64,000 nt of DNA, from contig NC_079484.1 of the NCBI RefSeq assembly GCF_026230105.1, positions 5,099,805 to 5,163,804 of the forward strand. Reading direction: 5' to 3'. The position numbers and the translations under genes were made by a program. The number at the start of each line of letters is the position of its first letter. Position 1 is the first letter of the stretch. Source of the stretch: Diorhabda sublineata (lineage: Eukaryota; Arthropoda; Insecta; Coleoptera; Chrysomelidae). The notes beneath the pieces are model-generated. The model worked only from the letters and a program-made list of their open reading frames with translations, did not search any database and had not been told where the DNA came from. Shown piece by piece: positions 1 to 11,410 of the stretch.

Positions 1-444
1 TAAATGAAGATAAATATAACAAATCATACTTTATTTTTGGTATCAATTATATACGATCACGGGGAAATTATTCCTTGATGTGTACTCTAAGTATATGTAT
101 ATATTGATATTTTCATTGCAATGTTTCTCTTCTTTATTCATATGATTTCTATTCGTGGGTTCAATTGATAAACACCGTTTCTTACGCTCTTAATTTATAT
201 TAACACTATATACTACACTAATTTATAATAATTTACTTATCACTATCATTTAAGTAACCGAAATAATTTATTTCAATTTCTTCGATTACTTTGCTAATTC
301 GTTCTATTCACTACGACTATTTATTATAAACTGCGCTGAACGAATTTACTTATATATCCAAACGATGTTCTTGAGAATTCTAGAAAAATAAAGAAACAAA
401 ACAAATAAATAAATAGGCCTTCCTATGAACTATCCCAAAAAAAC

Positions 445-615
445 AATGTGAATAAACCGCTTGCTATAAAACTGATATAAAAAAACATCAAACGGATTCC
501 GCGGTTTATAAAAAGTGAGTCAAAGGGGACGCCCGCGTCTTCATCAAATTTTAGAATTCAAATACATCTAGGTAGGACTGACACAAGGGCGGAGACACGT
601 TCGTAACATTATGTT
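445..615 (+). repeat. Dispersed repeat, copy 1 (partner near 56.57 kb)
   Basis: The core AATAAACCG-(C/A)-TGCTATAA, followed after about 50 bases by a block ending in TTTATAAAAAGT and then a G/C-richer stretch, recurs at 56570-56725 in the same order and orientation. No coding potential is visible. The AT-rich 440 bases before it resemble the AT-rich lead-in of the second copy but cannot be aligned confidently by eye. It is probably the terminal part of an unidentified transposable-element family. Confidence 0.45.
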
Positions 616-913
616 TATAAAACGTCTTTACTTAACGTCTCTTATGATCTAAAATCATTTTTAAAGACAGGTGTTCATATTAATCATGTTATAGCCCAAT
701 TAGATTTTGAGGAAACTGTCCTAATCAAAATTGACATAAATATTTCATTATTTTTTTGTTATGTACATGATTCTTATCTAAACTATCAGATCCTGAATTA
801 GATGCTTACCTATTCGAAAAGCAAAAATTGTATTGAAAGAAAATAATCATTCGGGAAAATCATAATGAACATATTCAGAAAAGGATAATCATCAAAACAT
901 CTCTCCTTACTAT

Positions 914-1189
914 ATGTTCAAGGACTTTCCCCCAGATACTTGTACTGATTGCGACGCTGTATACATAGGGCAGACATCTCAGTCATTAGAAAATAGACTG
1001 AAAGGTCATCAATATGATACAAAAAATAAAACTGCATTAAAGAACCCCGAAAAAAATAATAAATTCAATTATAAAGATTCAAAACTTATTGAACCGGAAT
1101 CTAATACACGAAGAAGAGAATTTTTAGAAATGGTTCACATTAATAAGAACGAGAAAGGTATCAATGATAAAAAAGACTTTAATAATTAA
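914..1189 (+). pseudogene. Penelope-like retroelement ORF, 3' fragment (GIY-YIG endonuclease)
   Basis: The 91-residue frame has the layout of the C-terminal GIY-YIG endonuclease of Penelope-like elements. It shows a Cys pair (residues 10 and 13), the VYIGQT core (16-21), an Arg at 28 and His at 32 in the next helix, and a REFLEM segment (68-73) that carries the expected acidic residue. In this family the nuclease cuts target DNA for retroelement insertion. The block normally reading T-A-L-x-x-H has Pro at position 45 in place of His. No reverse-transcriptase domain is recognisable upstream, so this is a truncated 3' remnant. The frame stops at a TAA after an Asn-rich tail. It could belong to a different GIY-YIG-bearing retroelement, but the spacing of motifs fits Penelope best. 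Confidence 0.7.
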
Positions 1190-2990
1190 AGTAAAATCTA
1201 TAGCTCTATTTTGTAAATTTTGATATAACTACAAATAATTTAATTGATGGCTGAGGTCTATTGACTAATATTAATAAGCAAATTGTCCGTCAAATTTTTA
1301 CCTATTTTTAAAAATAAAAGAAAACTAATTTTAAATCAGAAGAGATCAAGACGATTTAGAAAATAAAACACATCAGAAGGTCTAAGAAATATTAATGTAT
1401 TTATTCATCTAAACGTCTCATTCAAAAATAAAATTGGTGTTTAGTGGAAGGGTTGCAGATAAATGAGAATTTGCAACTTAAATTTGTGACGTGAAAAGTC
1501 TCGCTTCGACCCGACATCAATTTGTCTTGTCACAATAATGTCTTGTCTTGAATATCAAGATGACAAGGGACAAAAATAAACGATGAGAATCCAAAAATGT
1601 CTAGTTCTATGTCAGCTTTTTCTGTGCGAGTCACCCGACTTGATTTTTTATTTGAGAATTGGTGAGGACTTTCGTCAGAATTTTTTTCCATAATTGATTT
1701 TTACTGATTTTTTTTAAAGTGTTTTTAAAAGCGCTTGAAAAAACAATCAATAAATAGTTGTAGCATTATTCATTTCACAGGAATCCGCGATGAATATTAG
1801 AAGGTTTTGAAAAATGCAAGGACGTTAAGCTAACATCTACATCAAATATAAACGCTACCTCCCATTATTCACAGTTTCAAAAGGAGACCTTTAGCATTGT
1901 TTACCTTTAACGCGCAATTAAAATGGTTGGGGAGCAATTTTATGTGTCAATATTTGTTCAATTAATTAGTTTCTAATGGTTTGGTCACGGAATAATGCTG
2001 CTGCTTGGCTTGGAATGTAAATTGAGGTTGGTATTTGGAGTAATTTCATTTTGCTCCATATCAAAAATTAATATTGGCACTTATTATCATTGGAGTATAA
2101 ATATCATCAAATTAATAGTATGAATAATGAATTCCAATATTATTGACTCATTTATGAGGTTAAGTTGTACTGTTTAATTCTTACAAACTGTTTGAGACAC
2201 TCAAAATTTGAGAAAACGTCGTTTTCAAAGATTAGCATGTACAGTAGAGAATGACTTCTTAGAATTCGCTTAAGCAGCATTTTTGGCCATCGTCTCCAAG
2301 TCGGGTTCCAACTTCAATTCGGTAGACGGTGAGGTACGTCTGATGAAAGACTGCCGACGTTTACAGCTGCTTTTATGTAAAAGTTTTTATTTGAGATGTC
2401 CGCAGATAATTACTTGAAAGTCAGACGGTGACCGGTGTCCGCCAAAGCTTGGCAGGAATTTCTTGTATCGGACACAGGTATCTGCTGTGGCGCTTAACCT
2501 GTTAATTATCCCTCAAAAAATTTAGAGTATGTTTCATAGTATTACTGTGGGATTTCAGTTATCTTGGTAGAAGCAATTGTCAATTTACAGTACCATTTAT
2601 ATTGGTTTCAAAGTTTCAAATTTTTTATAATTGAATATCCTCATCACCTCATATACTGCTTCAAGAAGTGGTATTACTGACAGATTTATGGGCTTTATCG
2701 GATTTGATAGACCAATTTTTTGATCGCTCTAATGAAGATGGAAGGTTGATTGAATTTGAGGACTTATTGAGGAGTTTGATTATTGTAAAATAGAAGTTGA
2801 TACTTTTGTTTGAATAAACAATGAAAAAATTCAATTGCACATAATGTCCTGAATGATTTTTTAGATACTTTAACATTAGTAATGGCGTAGAATCAAACAG
2901 CAAGGACAGTAACTTTCCAGTATTAATGATTCGAGGTAATGTGTGAAAATTTATAGGATCATTGTAGTAGAAGTTTTGTTTATAGATATA
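1190..2990. other. No gene recognised
   Basis: AT-rich sequence with a slightly more GC-balanced patch around 2230-2500. I see no transposase or retroelement motifs and no paired repeats here. Confidence 0.5.
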
Positions 2991-2999
2991 TCAAGTAGA

Positions 3000-3700
3000 A
3001 TTCTTCTTCACTAGAATCCTTTATGCCTATATTAAGTATTGGCATTCCATTCCTTCGGATCAATTGATATCTCATTAATGTATTGTATGTTGTATGTTGT
3101 ATTATTTTCTCCTTTCGTCCTACTTCTTGTACTATTTTTTGCAGTCAAATTTCTTCTTCGTCAAGTTTTGCTTCTGTTTTTTTTATTATGCTTTGTGGTA
3201 TTTTTCTTTTCACGTGTCTATACCAGTTTAAACATTTTCCATCTATTTTGTTTTCAATTGGTTCCAATTTAAGCTCTTCTATAATCACATCATTTCTTAT
3301 CCTATCCTTTGTTGTTTCATCTCTGTTGGTACTATTCTAGTCTATGTCTTTTCCCTTTCATGTTTTAATGTAGATACTGTTATATCGAATTCCATTTTCT
3401 TTTCATGTCTTCGCCTTTTGTTCCGAAAAGTGTCTTAGTGAAATCACAGTATATTTGATTGGCTTTTCTTTTTCTGTTCGTTATCTCTATATGTGGTCTA
3501 TTCTTTGTCCTTTCATTATTAAATCTGCCTCATATTTTCTTTCTTCATTTAGTACAATTTTTGTACATTTATTATTTCCGTTCTTTTATATTTATCTATG
3601 TCTACTTTTTCTTCCAGTTTTTTAAATGTAGTTTTTATTACTATGATGGTTTTAGCTTCCTTTTAAGTAAAATTAAAGATTCATGAAACTGCTAGTTCAT
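3000..3700 (-). pseudogene. Non-LTR retrotransposon C-terminal remnant
   Basis: Read on the minus strand, this degraded stretch preserves successive blocks of a LINE reverse-transcriptase C-terminus. Near 3640 is F-K-K-L-E-x-K-V-D-I-D-K, the region after the YADD box. Near 3300-3200 is D-R-I-R-N-D-V-I-I-E-E-L, followed by C-L-N-W-Y-R-H-V-K-R, a form of the LxWYGHVxRM block. Stops and frameshifts separate the blocks. The plus-strand open frames over 3039-3686 are pyrimidine-rich shadows of this A-rich antisense coding sequence. The type matches the LINE tails at 42280-42730 and 59656-60186. No intact YADD motif is seen, so the copy is inactive. Confidence 0.6.
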
Positions 3701-3849
3701 TGAAGTTAGACTATTAACAACAGAAGACTGCATATAAGAAATTAAAAAGGTTATTAGAAAGAGATTTTGGTTAAAAGAGATAGTCCAGGACTTCCGCTAG
3801 CCAAGCAAAGCAAGATCAAGGAAAACAACAAATTTTCCATAATGAAATG

Positions 3850-5250
3850 TGTGAATGAACGTGCATTGTTTAATATTTGCCTACTATAGCATCAACTTTG
3901 TCATGGCCACTACCTGCTTCAACTCTCTCGTCATCTGCTTCATTATCGCTTTTATCATTTTCATAATATCTTGATCTATGAAAAAATGTCACGCTAATAC
4001 TTTAATATCTTATTTTATCGTGTTTCCAATTTATTTTTAGTATTAAGGTCGTTCCGGTTTCTGTTGAGAGAGGTTTTAATGTATTTCTTTAATATTACTA
4101 ATTAAGAGTTCTCTTTACAACATTTTGCACGAACTCTCTCTTTCAAAACTTTTTCTCATAATTTTCCGGTTAGATTTTTCGAATATAATCCTCTTGCGAC
4201 ACTTTTGGGGTCACTCAATCAAACAAATTTAATATCTTGGAACGACATGAGAAATTTTAACATTCTGTTTCGCGAACCAACATTCTCAATTAAAATTCCT
4301 CCACCGCAGACCGAATTTCATAAATTCATTTTTGTGGATCATCGTGTTGTTTTTGAATTTTGTTGAAAGCCTCGAATTATTCATCAAATAATTTGCTTTT
4401 GATAATTAAATGACCCAATTCGTGGTTTTTGCTTTTTTGTTTGTATATTTTTCTCGGTATAATTGGTTGTAAAAGTTATGTTGTTTGAAACGGGAAAACA
4501 CCGGACTTTGAGCTGAGAGAAATTAACAAATATTTCATACAAATATATCAGAATCATTTCCAGTACGGTCCAACTTTACGGATGATATGATACTAACGAT
4601 TTTAAGTTGAAAGTTATATGCATTATTTTTAGGTTCAATTACCACAAAAATTTTTTCCTACGATCACTTATGAAAATGATAGATTGCACACTCATTTTTA
4701 CCTAAGAAAGTAGCTTATTTCACACATGTACTAAAAAATAACAAAACATACATGTATTGAAATGCTTCTTTTCTTAATGTTATATATGGTCTCGAACTAT
4801 AGAGGGAATACGCGAATATAATATGAATCTGGCTGAGTGCTGAAAGGCAAAAGGCCAAATTTAAAAAGATTGAAGAAGTAGACAATATGATTTTTTGAGG
4901 TTATGTTAGTGTTTATAATAAAAATTGAAAATTAGTTGTGATTTGTATTCAAATACGTACTAGTGTCTGCAAGATAATTTAAACAGTAAAAATTAAGTGT
5001 TATTACTATTTCTGGGTAATGTATAAAGTAGTTGAATGAAAATTTATTTTCCGTAGTGAAGGAAACAGGTAAGTTAAAAGATTAAAAATTATATTAAGAA
5101 GGCTGTAGTATTAATTATTAAACTTTTTCCGTTCTTTAGTTATAAAATATTTCAAAATCATTCTTTTCGTTTCTGCATCTCTACTATTACAAAATATTTT
5201 TAACTTTTAGCACACACTGATATTATTGATTTAAAAAATACATTGCGGAG
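3850..5250. other. No gene recognised
   Basis: AT-rich non-coding sequence. Frames are short and none carries recognisable protein motifs. Confidence 0.5.
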
Positions 5251-5267
5251 AAAAATAGTGTACACAA

Positions 5268-5340
5268 CTCGTTGGAAAGTGTATTTCGCACTCGTAACGT
5301 TTCAAAACAGTAACTAGTGTATCACTTTCCAAACTCGTTA
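5268..5340. repeat. Short imperfect hairpin (MITE-like)
   Basis: The left arm CGTTGGAAAGTGTAT (about 5270-5284) is complementary, with few mismatches, to the right arm GTATCACTTTCCAAAC (5319-5334), with a roughly 35-base spacer. ACTCGTT occurs next to both arms in the same orientation. This could be a solo end or a very short foldback element. No protein is encoded. Confidence 0.4.
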
Positions 5341-5344
5341 TTTA

Positions 5345-6190
5345 TATTACTTAGAATTTTACAGTTTCTTTACTTGAATGATTGATGTTTGTTTCGTCAT
5401 GGTAACTCAAAACCGTGATACATATAAGGTGAACTTCCGAATTCCCGAGGGAGGCATAATATGGGGGTGAGGTTAAATAATTGATACAAAGCTTATCACG
5501 CGACAACAACTTCAAATCCTCAGGATTGTACTTAGAGGAAATTATAATATTGCAGGACGACGACATTCCTCTATCTGTTATTGCAAAATTATTACAAAAT
5601 TTATCAAATTTTTGAAATTTATACAAAAATGAACTTATCAATCATACAACCCGCAAAATTATATTCTCCTTGTTCCTTTTCAACCTCTTCTATCTTTATA
5701 ATTGTGAACTAGACTCATAAACCACAGATAGATGAATATTTGACACCTATTTCCTCACATTAATTGCAATAGTACAGCTTCAATTGGCCAAAAAACATCT
5801 TGAAGAGGATCGGATGCGCCGCTGCAAGTTTCCATCTCCATTCTTCGGGAGACGTTTCGTATGCAAGCCAAATAAACCCAATATAAGAGTTGCTTTTCTG
5901 CTTCAGGTTCAGCGGTTGGTTACAATCTGTTAGTTTGATTGTGTTAGGCTTTGGAACCAATCGCTGAAGGTTTCAAACCGGAGAGCTTTGAGAGTTTCCT
6001 CATCTTTTGGTGTTATGAAAGTTCAATGGCGGTTTTATATGTGTAAATTCTTAGGCATCGATTTAATCATGTCGTAACTTTTAATACCAGTTTCTAATGA
6101 TGACTGAAATTGCTTTACTTTTTTGTAATCATTCTCTCTTCATTTACTGATGACGCAATACGTTTCCTAAGTGCGATAAATATGAAAATC
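5345..6190. other. No gene recognised
   Basis: The minus-strand frame at 5760-5960 has some non-random-looking composition (Trp- and Pro-containing), but I do not recognise it. Otherwise this is AT-rich and featureless. Confidence 0.45.
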
Positions 6191-6194
6191 GTGG

Positions 6195-6640
6195 ATTGTT
6201 GAGGCAATATTGGAAACAACAGTTTGAAGCAGCTCTGGTAGCAAAAATAATATATGAAGATAAAGATACAGTCAATGAGCTAACGATACAGCGTTAGCTC
6301 AATCGATTTAATAGTGGAGACTTGACTATTGAAGATTGTTAGACATTCCCATGCGTGGGATATTGAGGTTAAAAGGAAAGCAGTAGAAAACCAATTTAGT
6401 TTCAAGACTTGCCTATCATCGCACTTCCTTGAACCCTCATAGATACCATATATTTTGTCGTGTGAAATTATGAAGGTTCAGTGCACTTCGAAATCATTTC
6501 AGATGAACAAATTATCACTGCCGAGATTTATAGTGGACAGCTAATGCGAATGTATGAGGTTTTATTGGAGAAATATTTAGGTTTGAATAATTGAAAGCAG
6601 GTTCTCTTACAACAAAGCATTTCCAAATCAGATCGAAGTG
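6195..6640 (+). pseudogene. mariner-type transposase relic (helix-turn-helix plus core fragment)
   Basis: Two blocks in the order of a mariner transposase are visible. From about 6220 to 6340 a frame reads D-T-V-N-E-L-T-I-Q-R-stop-L-N-R-F-N-S-G-D-L-T-I-E-D, the second helix-turn-helix followed by the typical GDxxxED segment, with a stop where the conserved Trp should be. From about 6470 to 6620 another frame has V-H-F-E-I-I, I-I-T-A-E-I-Y-S-G-Q-L and V-L-L-Q-Q, the segment that leads into the second catalytic Asp (QQDN). The Asp itself and everything after are unreadable. About 100 bases between the blocks are deleted or scrambled. It is a cut-and-paste DNA transposon fossil, certainly non-functional. 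Confidence 0.65.
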
Positions 6641-8310
6641 CGAAATTTTGAATCCAAAAATGCAGTACGACATCATTTTACTAAGGTTTTCAAAGAGCTT
6701 CCTAAATGTTGGGTTAGATCTATAGAATTACAACAAACAAGTCTTCTTATCTGTTAATTATGTCCAACACATAGTCGATATTTGTGGTACAAGAATCAAA
6801 TTTGGACGATCTTAGTTTCTGAGAGGGCTCTATATATGTTTAAACTGCCCATGTGAATTAAAATGTACTATTCTTTACTTTAATTAGAATGTTAATTGAA
6901 CCTTATTCATAAATCGGCCTCGCATATGTTCTTTATAGTTCAGGAGTATTTTCAGAGAGAAACATTTATTCATAGACTATAATTTTACTTATCGAAAATG
7001 AGTTCGGAATCAATGGATTTTGAGCTGGTTTTTTGAATATTGCCGGCCGTTTCTGAGCTCGCAAATGAAGATAATCTTAAAGTAGACATTAAAACGAACA
7101 AAATAAAAAAATCATGTTACGTAATGAGGGAGAAATTTCCTCCTTCATCACTCACTTAAAAAAAGGCTTGCCTGACTCTGCCCGCCAAAAAAATATTGGT
7201 TTGCGTAAATTTTTTGTGAAACAGGATGAAATTTTCTGTCCAATACACTTTAGCCAAATCATTTCATAACATAAGAAAGAAATATTTTTGAACTATAAAT
7301 TACATGCACGGTATGAGAGAACTTTTTAGATTGACAGCTCCTGAACTATTAGTTCTCTAAATCATTCATCAAATTTATTATTAACAGTTCAACGTTTTCT
7401 GATCTTATTATGGGGTTAAGTCCCATTTATTTTCCTGTTACATAGCTATATCATATGAGGTTTTTCATTATTAACGTCATCTGTTAATTGGTTTATCAGC
7501 TGAAGAATTCCCACCGAAAGCATATCAATTAATTACCAACCGGTGAGATAACCTCTAACTTCATACCTTTCGCACACCAAGGATCAAAGAGACTACTTTA
7601 GCATGATTACTTTTGACGTTATTTATTAGTCGAGAGGGTACACATGTCGATTAATTTTTAATGAACAACGACTGGCCGTAATTTTCAAAGTAACCTAGTT
7701 ACATACGAAATAACACTCGATTTAACAAAGGGGTTTTAACACATGCTATGGTTTTACGAAATTGAACTATTGCAATTAATTTCGTCCTCCGGAGTACTTT
7801 GTAATGGTTATTGAATATGAAATTAACAAGCAAATCTGTCTGCCTTTATAGAGGCTCTATTAATAATCACTGGAACATTGCAGATTTCTCTACGAACGTT
7901 ATGTTGTTACAGAGAGCAATCGATAAAGTTCGCGAATATACGAGTTCCGATAAGAAACACAGAAGACTAGGAAGATTCAAATAAAGAGATTTATAAAGAT
8001 CTGTAAGAAGATTGGATGAAAAATAAAAGCAGTATCAGTAATATTTATACGAATAAGATCAAGGCATTTCATATATAACTTTGCGATCGAATAATCACTA
8101 TACAACAAGACTTTTTGTCTTTCCATAATAATAACAGATCAATATTTTCGCTCATGTATACTTTAAATAGAAGCATTCATAGAATCCCGCGTAGATTTTA
8201 TCTAAACAATTGAATATCAAAAAGAAAACAAAAAATTCTGCTCTTCGATTATAGATTATCAACTTTGTTTTCGAAATCATTTTTGTGTGAATAGTTTCTG
8301 ATATATTTTT
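6640..8310. other. No gene recognised
   Basis: AT-rich sequence after the mariner relic. No motifs, repeats or convincing frames were seen. Confidence 0.45.
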
Positions 8311-8312
8311 GA

Positions 8313-8600
8313 ATGGAAAATAAGGTAAACGAGACAACGAACTTTCTAACCAAATGCAGCCGTTTTCTTTTCTTAAATCATCTAATTAAATGGAAATTCG
8401 CCATGGATTATTTCATATTTTTTAAGCCATTCGATGTGAATTATACCCAAAAATTGGTTGCTATGATTTTATTGACAGAAAAACTTTTTGGCGCAGATTT
8501 GTCTTTCAATATTTCAACTACTGTTTGGTCTGGGGTTTTTGATAGATCCAGATGGTCCATTTTAAAATTTCACAACACCAAACGCCAAAGATGGTATTAG
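8313..8600 (+). other. Unrecognised 95-codon open frame
   Basis: An ATG-initiated frame of 95 codons with an aromatic-rich product and no motif I recognise. Its 3' part lies inside the first arm of the 156-base-offset duplication described next, and the same stretch in the second arm is read in an unrelated frame, which argues against coding. It is most likely a chance open frame beside the mariner relic. Confidence 0.2.
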
Positions 8601-8796
8601 TTGTCGTTTATAACTAGAAGCAGGAAGCTTTCACATACCAAAGTTGTCTTTTGAAATGGAATTCATTGAAGTGAATCTAGATCAAAGTGTCCTCTATGAT
8701 TTCAAATCTCGTTCATTCTAAAATTTTACAACGCCAAATGCCAAAGATTTCATTTATTGTCGCTTATAACTACAGGTGGAAAGCTTTCTTATACTC
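8545..8796 (+). repeat. Imperfect direct duplication, offset 156 bases
   Basis: About 90 bases at 8550-8640 recur at 8706-8796. CGCCAAA-x-GCCAAAG-type blocks, TTGTCG(T/C)TTATAACTA and GGAAGCTTTC match at a constant offset of 156 bases, with roughly one mismatch in four to five. About 65 unrelated bases lie between the arms. The second arm runs straight into the mariner relic, so the repeated segment may belong to that element. Confidence 0.6.
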
Positions 8797-9020
8797 AAGC
8801 AAACGTGGTTGTACAGACACCGATGATGGTGAACGTTCTGGTCACTCCAGAAAACATTTAAAACACTACTGGATATTCCCTGATCTCAAAATAAATGCTC
8901 GTTGGTAAGAAATTGAGGCCTATTTTGAGGCAAAAGGCAATCCTTCTGCAAGAATGTCATCGAGAAGCGTTGGAAAGATTGTGTTGATCTTGAAAGGGAA
9001 TTTTTGGCAAAATCATCACC
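8760..9020 (+). pseudogene. Internally deleted mariner transposase
   Basis: The frame first reads K-R-G-C-T-D-T-D-D-G-E-R-S-G-H, the end of the N-terminal DNA-binding domain (canonical form GRTxTDDxxRSGRP). Without the catalytic core it continues as H-Y-W-I-F-P-D-L-K and E-I-E-A-Y-F-E-A-K, the segment around and after the third catalytic Asp. After a frameshift near 8945, V-I-E-K-R-W-K-D-C-V-D-L-E gives the usual C-terminal KRWxxCIxLxG block. The canonical S-D before Y-W is K-H here. About two thirds of the protein is missing, so the copy resembles a non-autonomous deletion derivative. A stop lies at about 8907. Confidence 0.7.
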
Positions 9021-10500
9021 TTTTGGAAAACGAAAATTTTATCCCTTAAAATTTTATTCATCTTTATGAAAATTATATAAGAATGCTTCCAAACTAATTA
9101 TTAAATGTGATGAAAATTTACTCCTTAAGTTCGATAGTCTAACCAGACGCAAAAAGAGTTTATTTAACATAAAAAAGATTGATACTGTATAAAAGGGTAA
9201 ATTTGTTAATTAATGAAAATAATATACATATATAAATATATATTTATTCAATTTATTCATTTCATATACATTTATTATAACTAATCGACGAAATATTTTA
9301 CATTAAACTTTTTACAATAGTCAATTTCAGATGTGCAACCACGTGTTTGTTAGATGTTCCGGCAATATCATCTACACCTCTTTCTGCCATAGTTATTTGA
9401 AAATACTTAGAGTTCACTTTAGCGGAACACAATGATAAAAATTAAAACTTCACAATAACAATATTAATTATTGATATTTATAATAAAAACAGCAATATAA
9501 ATATGTCGACACTGACAAATTAGAAAGTTGCGCATCATAGGGTGCGCACCAAAAACGTAACGAGGTCATTCATCGATAGATTTTACTCCTCACATTTTTC
9601 TCATACCGGGCCCCTTATATATGCAAATCGATTCTTAAGGAGTAAACTCCAATAAGAATTTCACTATTTCTTGCTTTTTCTATCTACGACTGGCCGTTAT
9701 TATATGAATTCTTTTGGGATAAAATTAACTGAACAAATTTGATACCATTGAAATTGATAGTGTAAATTTTTTATGGTATTTTTGAGGATTTTTTTGCTAC
9801 CAATTGTTTCCAAATATAAGCTTAGTGTCATAGCTTTGTCAAATTTTGAAAAGATAATCTTTTCACACACGAAAAGATAGTACACGCAAGTTAGCGAGAG
9901 AAACAATGTACTTCCAGTAAGTAAATTGAAAAAATTCACTGATTTATTGACCTACTCTCGTATATATATACTCCATAGATCCATAGATGATCCAAAATTG
10001 AGGGCGAAATCGTATACCATGTAAGTAACCTTATAGTTATTGGGAAATTTCCCAATCCAAGTTCTCGTTAACGTATACATTGTTCGAGTAATTGGAAACT
10101 GTTACCCATAACAACAAACAAAGATGATGTATGAACTCTACTTGTGTCTTATCGGACATTCATTACCCAAAAAGTGGTTCTCAATTTTATTTGCTAATAC
10201 CAAGACCCATTCTATAGATCGAAATAACCGCCACATAACTTTACTGGAAACTCTCAATTAGACATTTCTCATAACCGCTCCAATTGATATATGGTTAGGT
10301 TAGGATATAGGAAATAATAAACGAATTCAAAAACACATGTGTGCTAGAAATGGAATATGAAACAAATAGAAATAGTGGCCTTTTCACCCCTATCATCCAA
10401 CTGGAAAGCATCCAGACAAGAAACCCAGGCTAGTAGCATAGCAACTGTTAATAATTAATCAAAAGTAAAATGAGAATGTATAAAATATAATTTGATAGTA
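9020..10500. other. No gene recognised
   Basis: AT-rich with short AT microsatellite-like runs near 9225-9245 and 9960. The minus-strand frame 9700-9939 has a hydrophobic start but no ATG context or splice signals that persuade me. A GGTTAGGTTAGG motif occurs at about 10294. Confidence 0.4.
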
Positions 10501-10509
10501 TATTATTCG

Positions 10510-10730
10510 TTTCTATTGAATACACTGTTAACACCACCATTACACCAACACTCACACCTTCAGTCTCTGAAGACGATAACTTGGTTATCGTAATGCGCGT
10601 CAGACAGCGTAATTGTGATTGTTGGAGTAGTAGTGGTGTAAACAGTTCCAGAAATTCCAACTTAGATATAATTGGTTTGGCGGAAGATTCATTTTGCATT
10701 GAAGAGCATTCGCTTTTGCTTGAAATCGCG
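10510..10730 (+). mobile_element. Penelope-like terminal fragment with hammerhead-ribozyme-like motif
   Basis: The block contains a CTGAAGA core, a perfect 7-bp hairpin (CGATAAC/GTTATCG with a two-base loop), and GCGCGTC, arranged as in the minimal hammerhead ribozymes known from the terminal repeats of Penelope-like elements. The downstream sequence GGTGTAAACAG...TTCCAGAAATTCCAA...TATAATTGGTT recurs at 30055-30130. The GAAA box expected after stem II reads GTAA here, so the ribozyme is probably dead. No protein is encoded. The assignment combines a directly visible secondary structure with known family features. Confidence 0.55.
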
Positions 10731-11159
10731 TGACATTGATCTTTCAGTTTTAAAGAAAAGAATAATCGAAGGGACTCAAATCCGGTAAAAATGACGGGTG
10801 AAGCATCAAATCGTTAAGAACACAGCCGATGAATGGGCAGAAGTATACTGTCGTTTATACTCGTTTGAATAAATCTCCAAATTATTCAAATGTTCATCAA
10901 ATATACCAGTCATGATAATCCTCTCAAGAATTTCCCATAGATCATTCAAACGTTGCAGAAGCTTGATAGAGCTAGAATTATAGGATATTTAATTGCTTTA
11001 ATCCTGATCCTATGGGAAAAATACCATTTCTGTACCATCCGGGATTATGAATTCGTTTTCACTAACCAATAAACGAAGTTAAGATCAATCTGATTATTCT
11101 GAATATGTTAATTTTGATTTCTTCGTTCTAGTCTGTTGCATATTCTCTAAGCACTAGCA

Positions 11160-11410
11160 TAAAGAGTGAGATGGTTGAGGCATACTACAAATATTCTGGA
11201 AAATGGATAGGGTCATTAGAAAATGGGAAGGAGGTAAAAAAATAAGAGGAAGCCAAAGGAGAAATGGTTGGATGCAGTGTTGGAAGACTTCAGAATGGTA
11301 GTTGCAAATCAAAATGCAAAAATCCAGAATCGCAGTCCATCGAGAAGAATGGTAAAAGCAGCTGAAGACTTATAAGGATAAGAAAATGAAGGATATGCCC
11401 TTGAAGGTCT
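11160..11410 (+). pseudogene. Non-LTR retrotransposon 3' tail
   Basis: A degraded frame reads W-x-Q-R-R-N-G-W-M-Q (compare the Arg/Pro-rich RPRxRWxD motif near the end of many LINE ORFs), then D-F-R-M-V-V-A-N-Q-N-A-K and S-R-R-M-V-K-A-A-E-D-L, after which it stops. This order (basic linker, D-L-R segment, then a W/RRxVxxA ending) is that of RTE-like and related LINE C-termini. At least one frameshift near 11240 breaks it. There is no RT core upstream. It is a 5'-truncated dead copy. Confidence 0.5.

Noticed and set aside
3039..3686. Several overlapping plus-strand open frames rich in Phe, Ser and Val
   Set aside because: They are antisense shadows of the A-rich LINE remnant on the minus strand.
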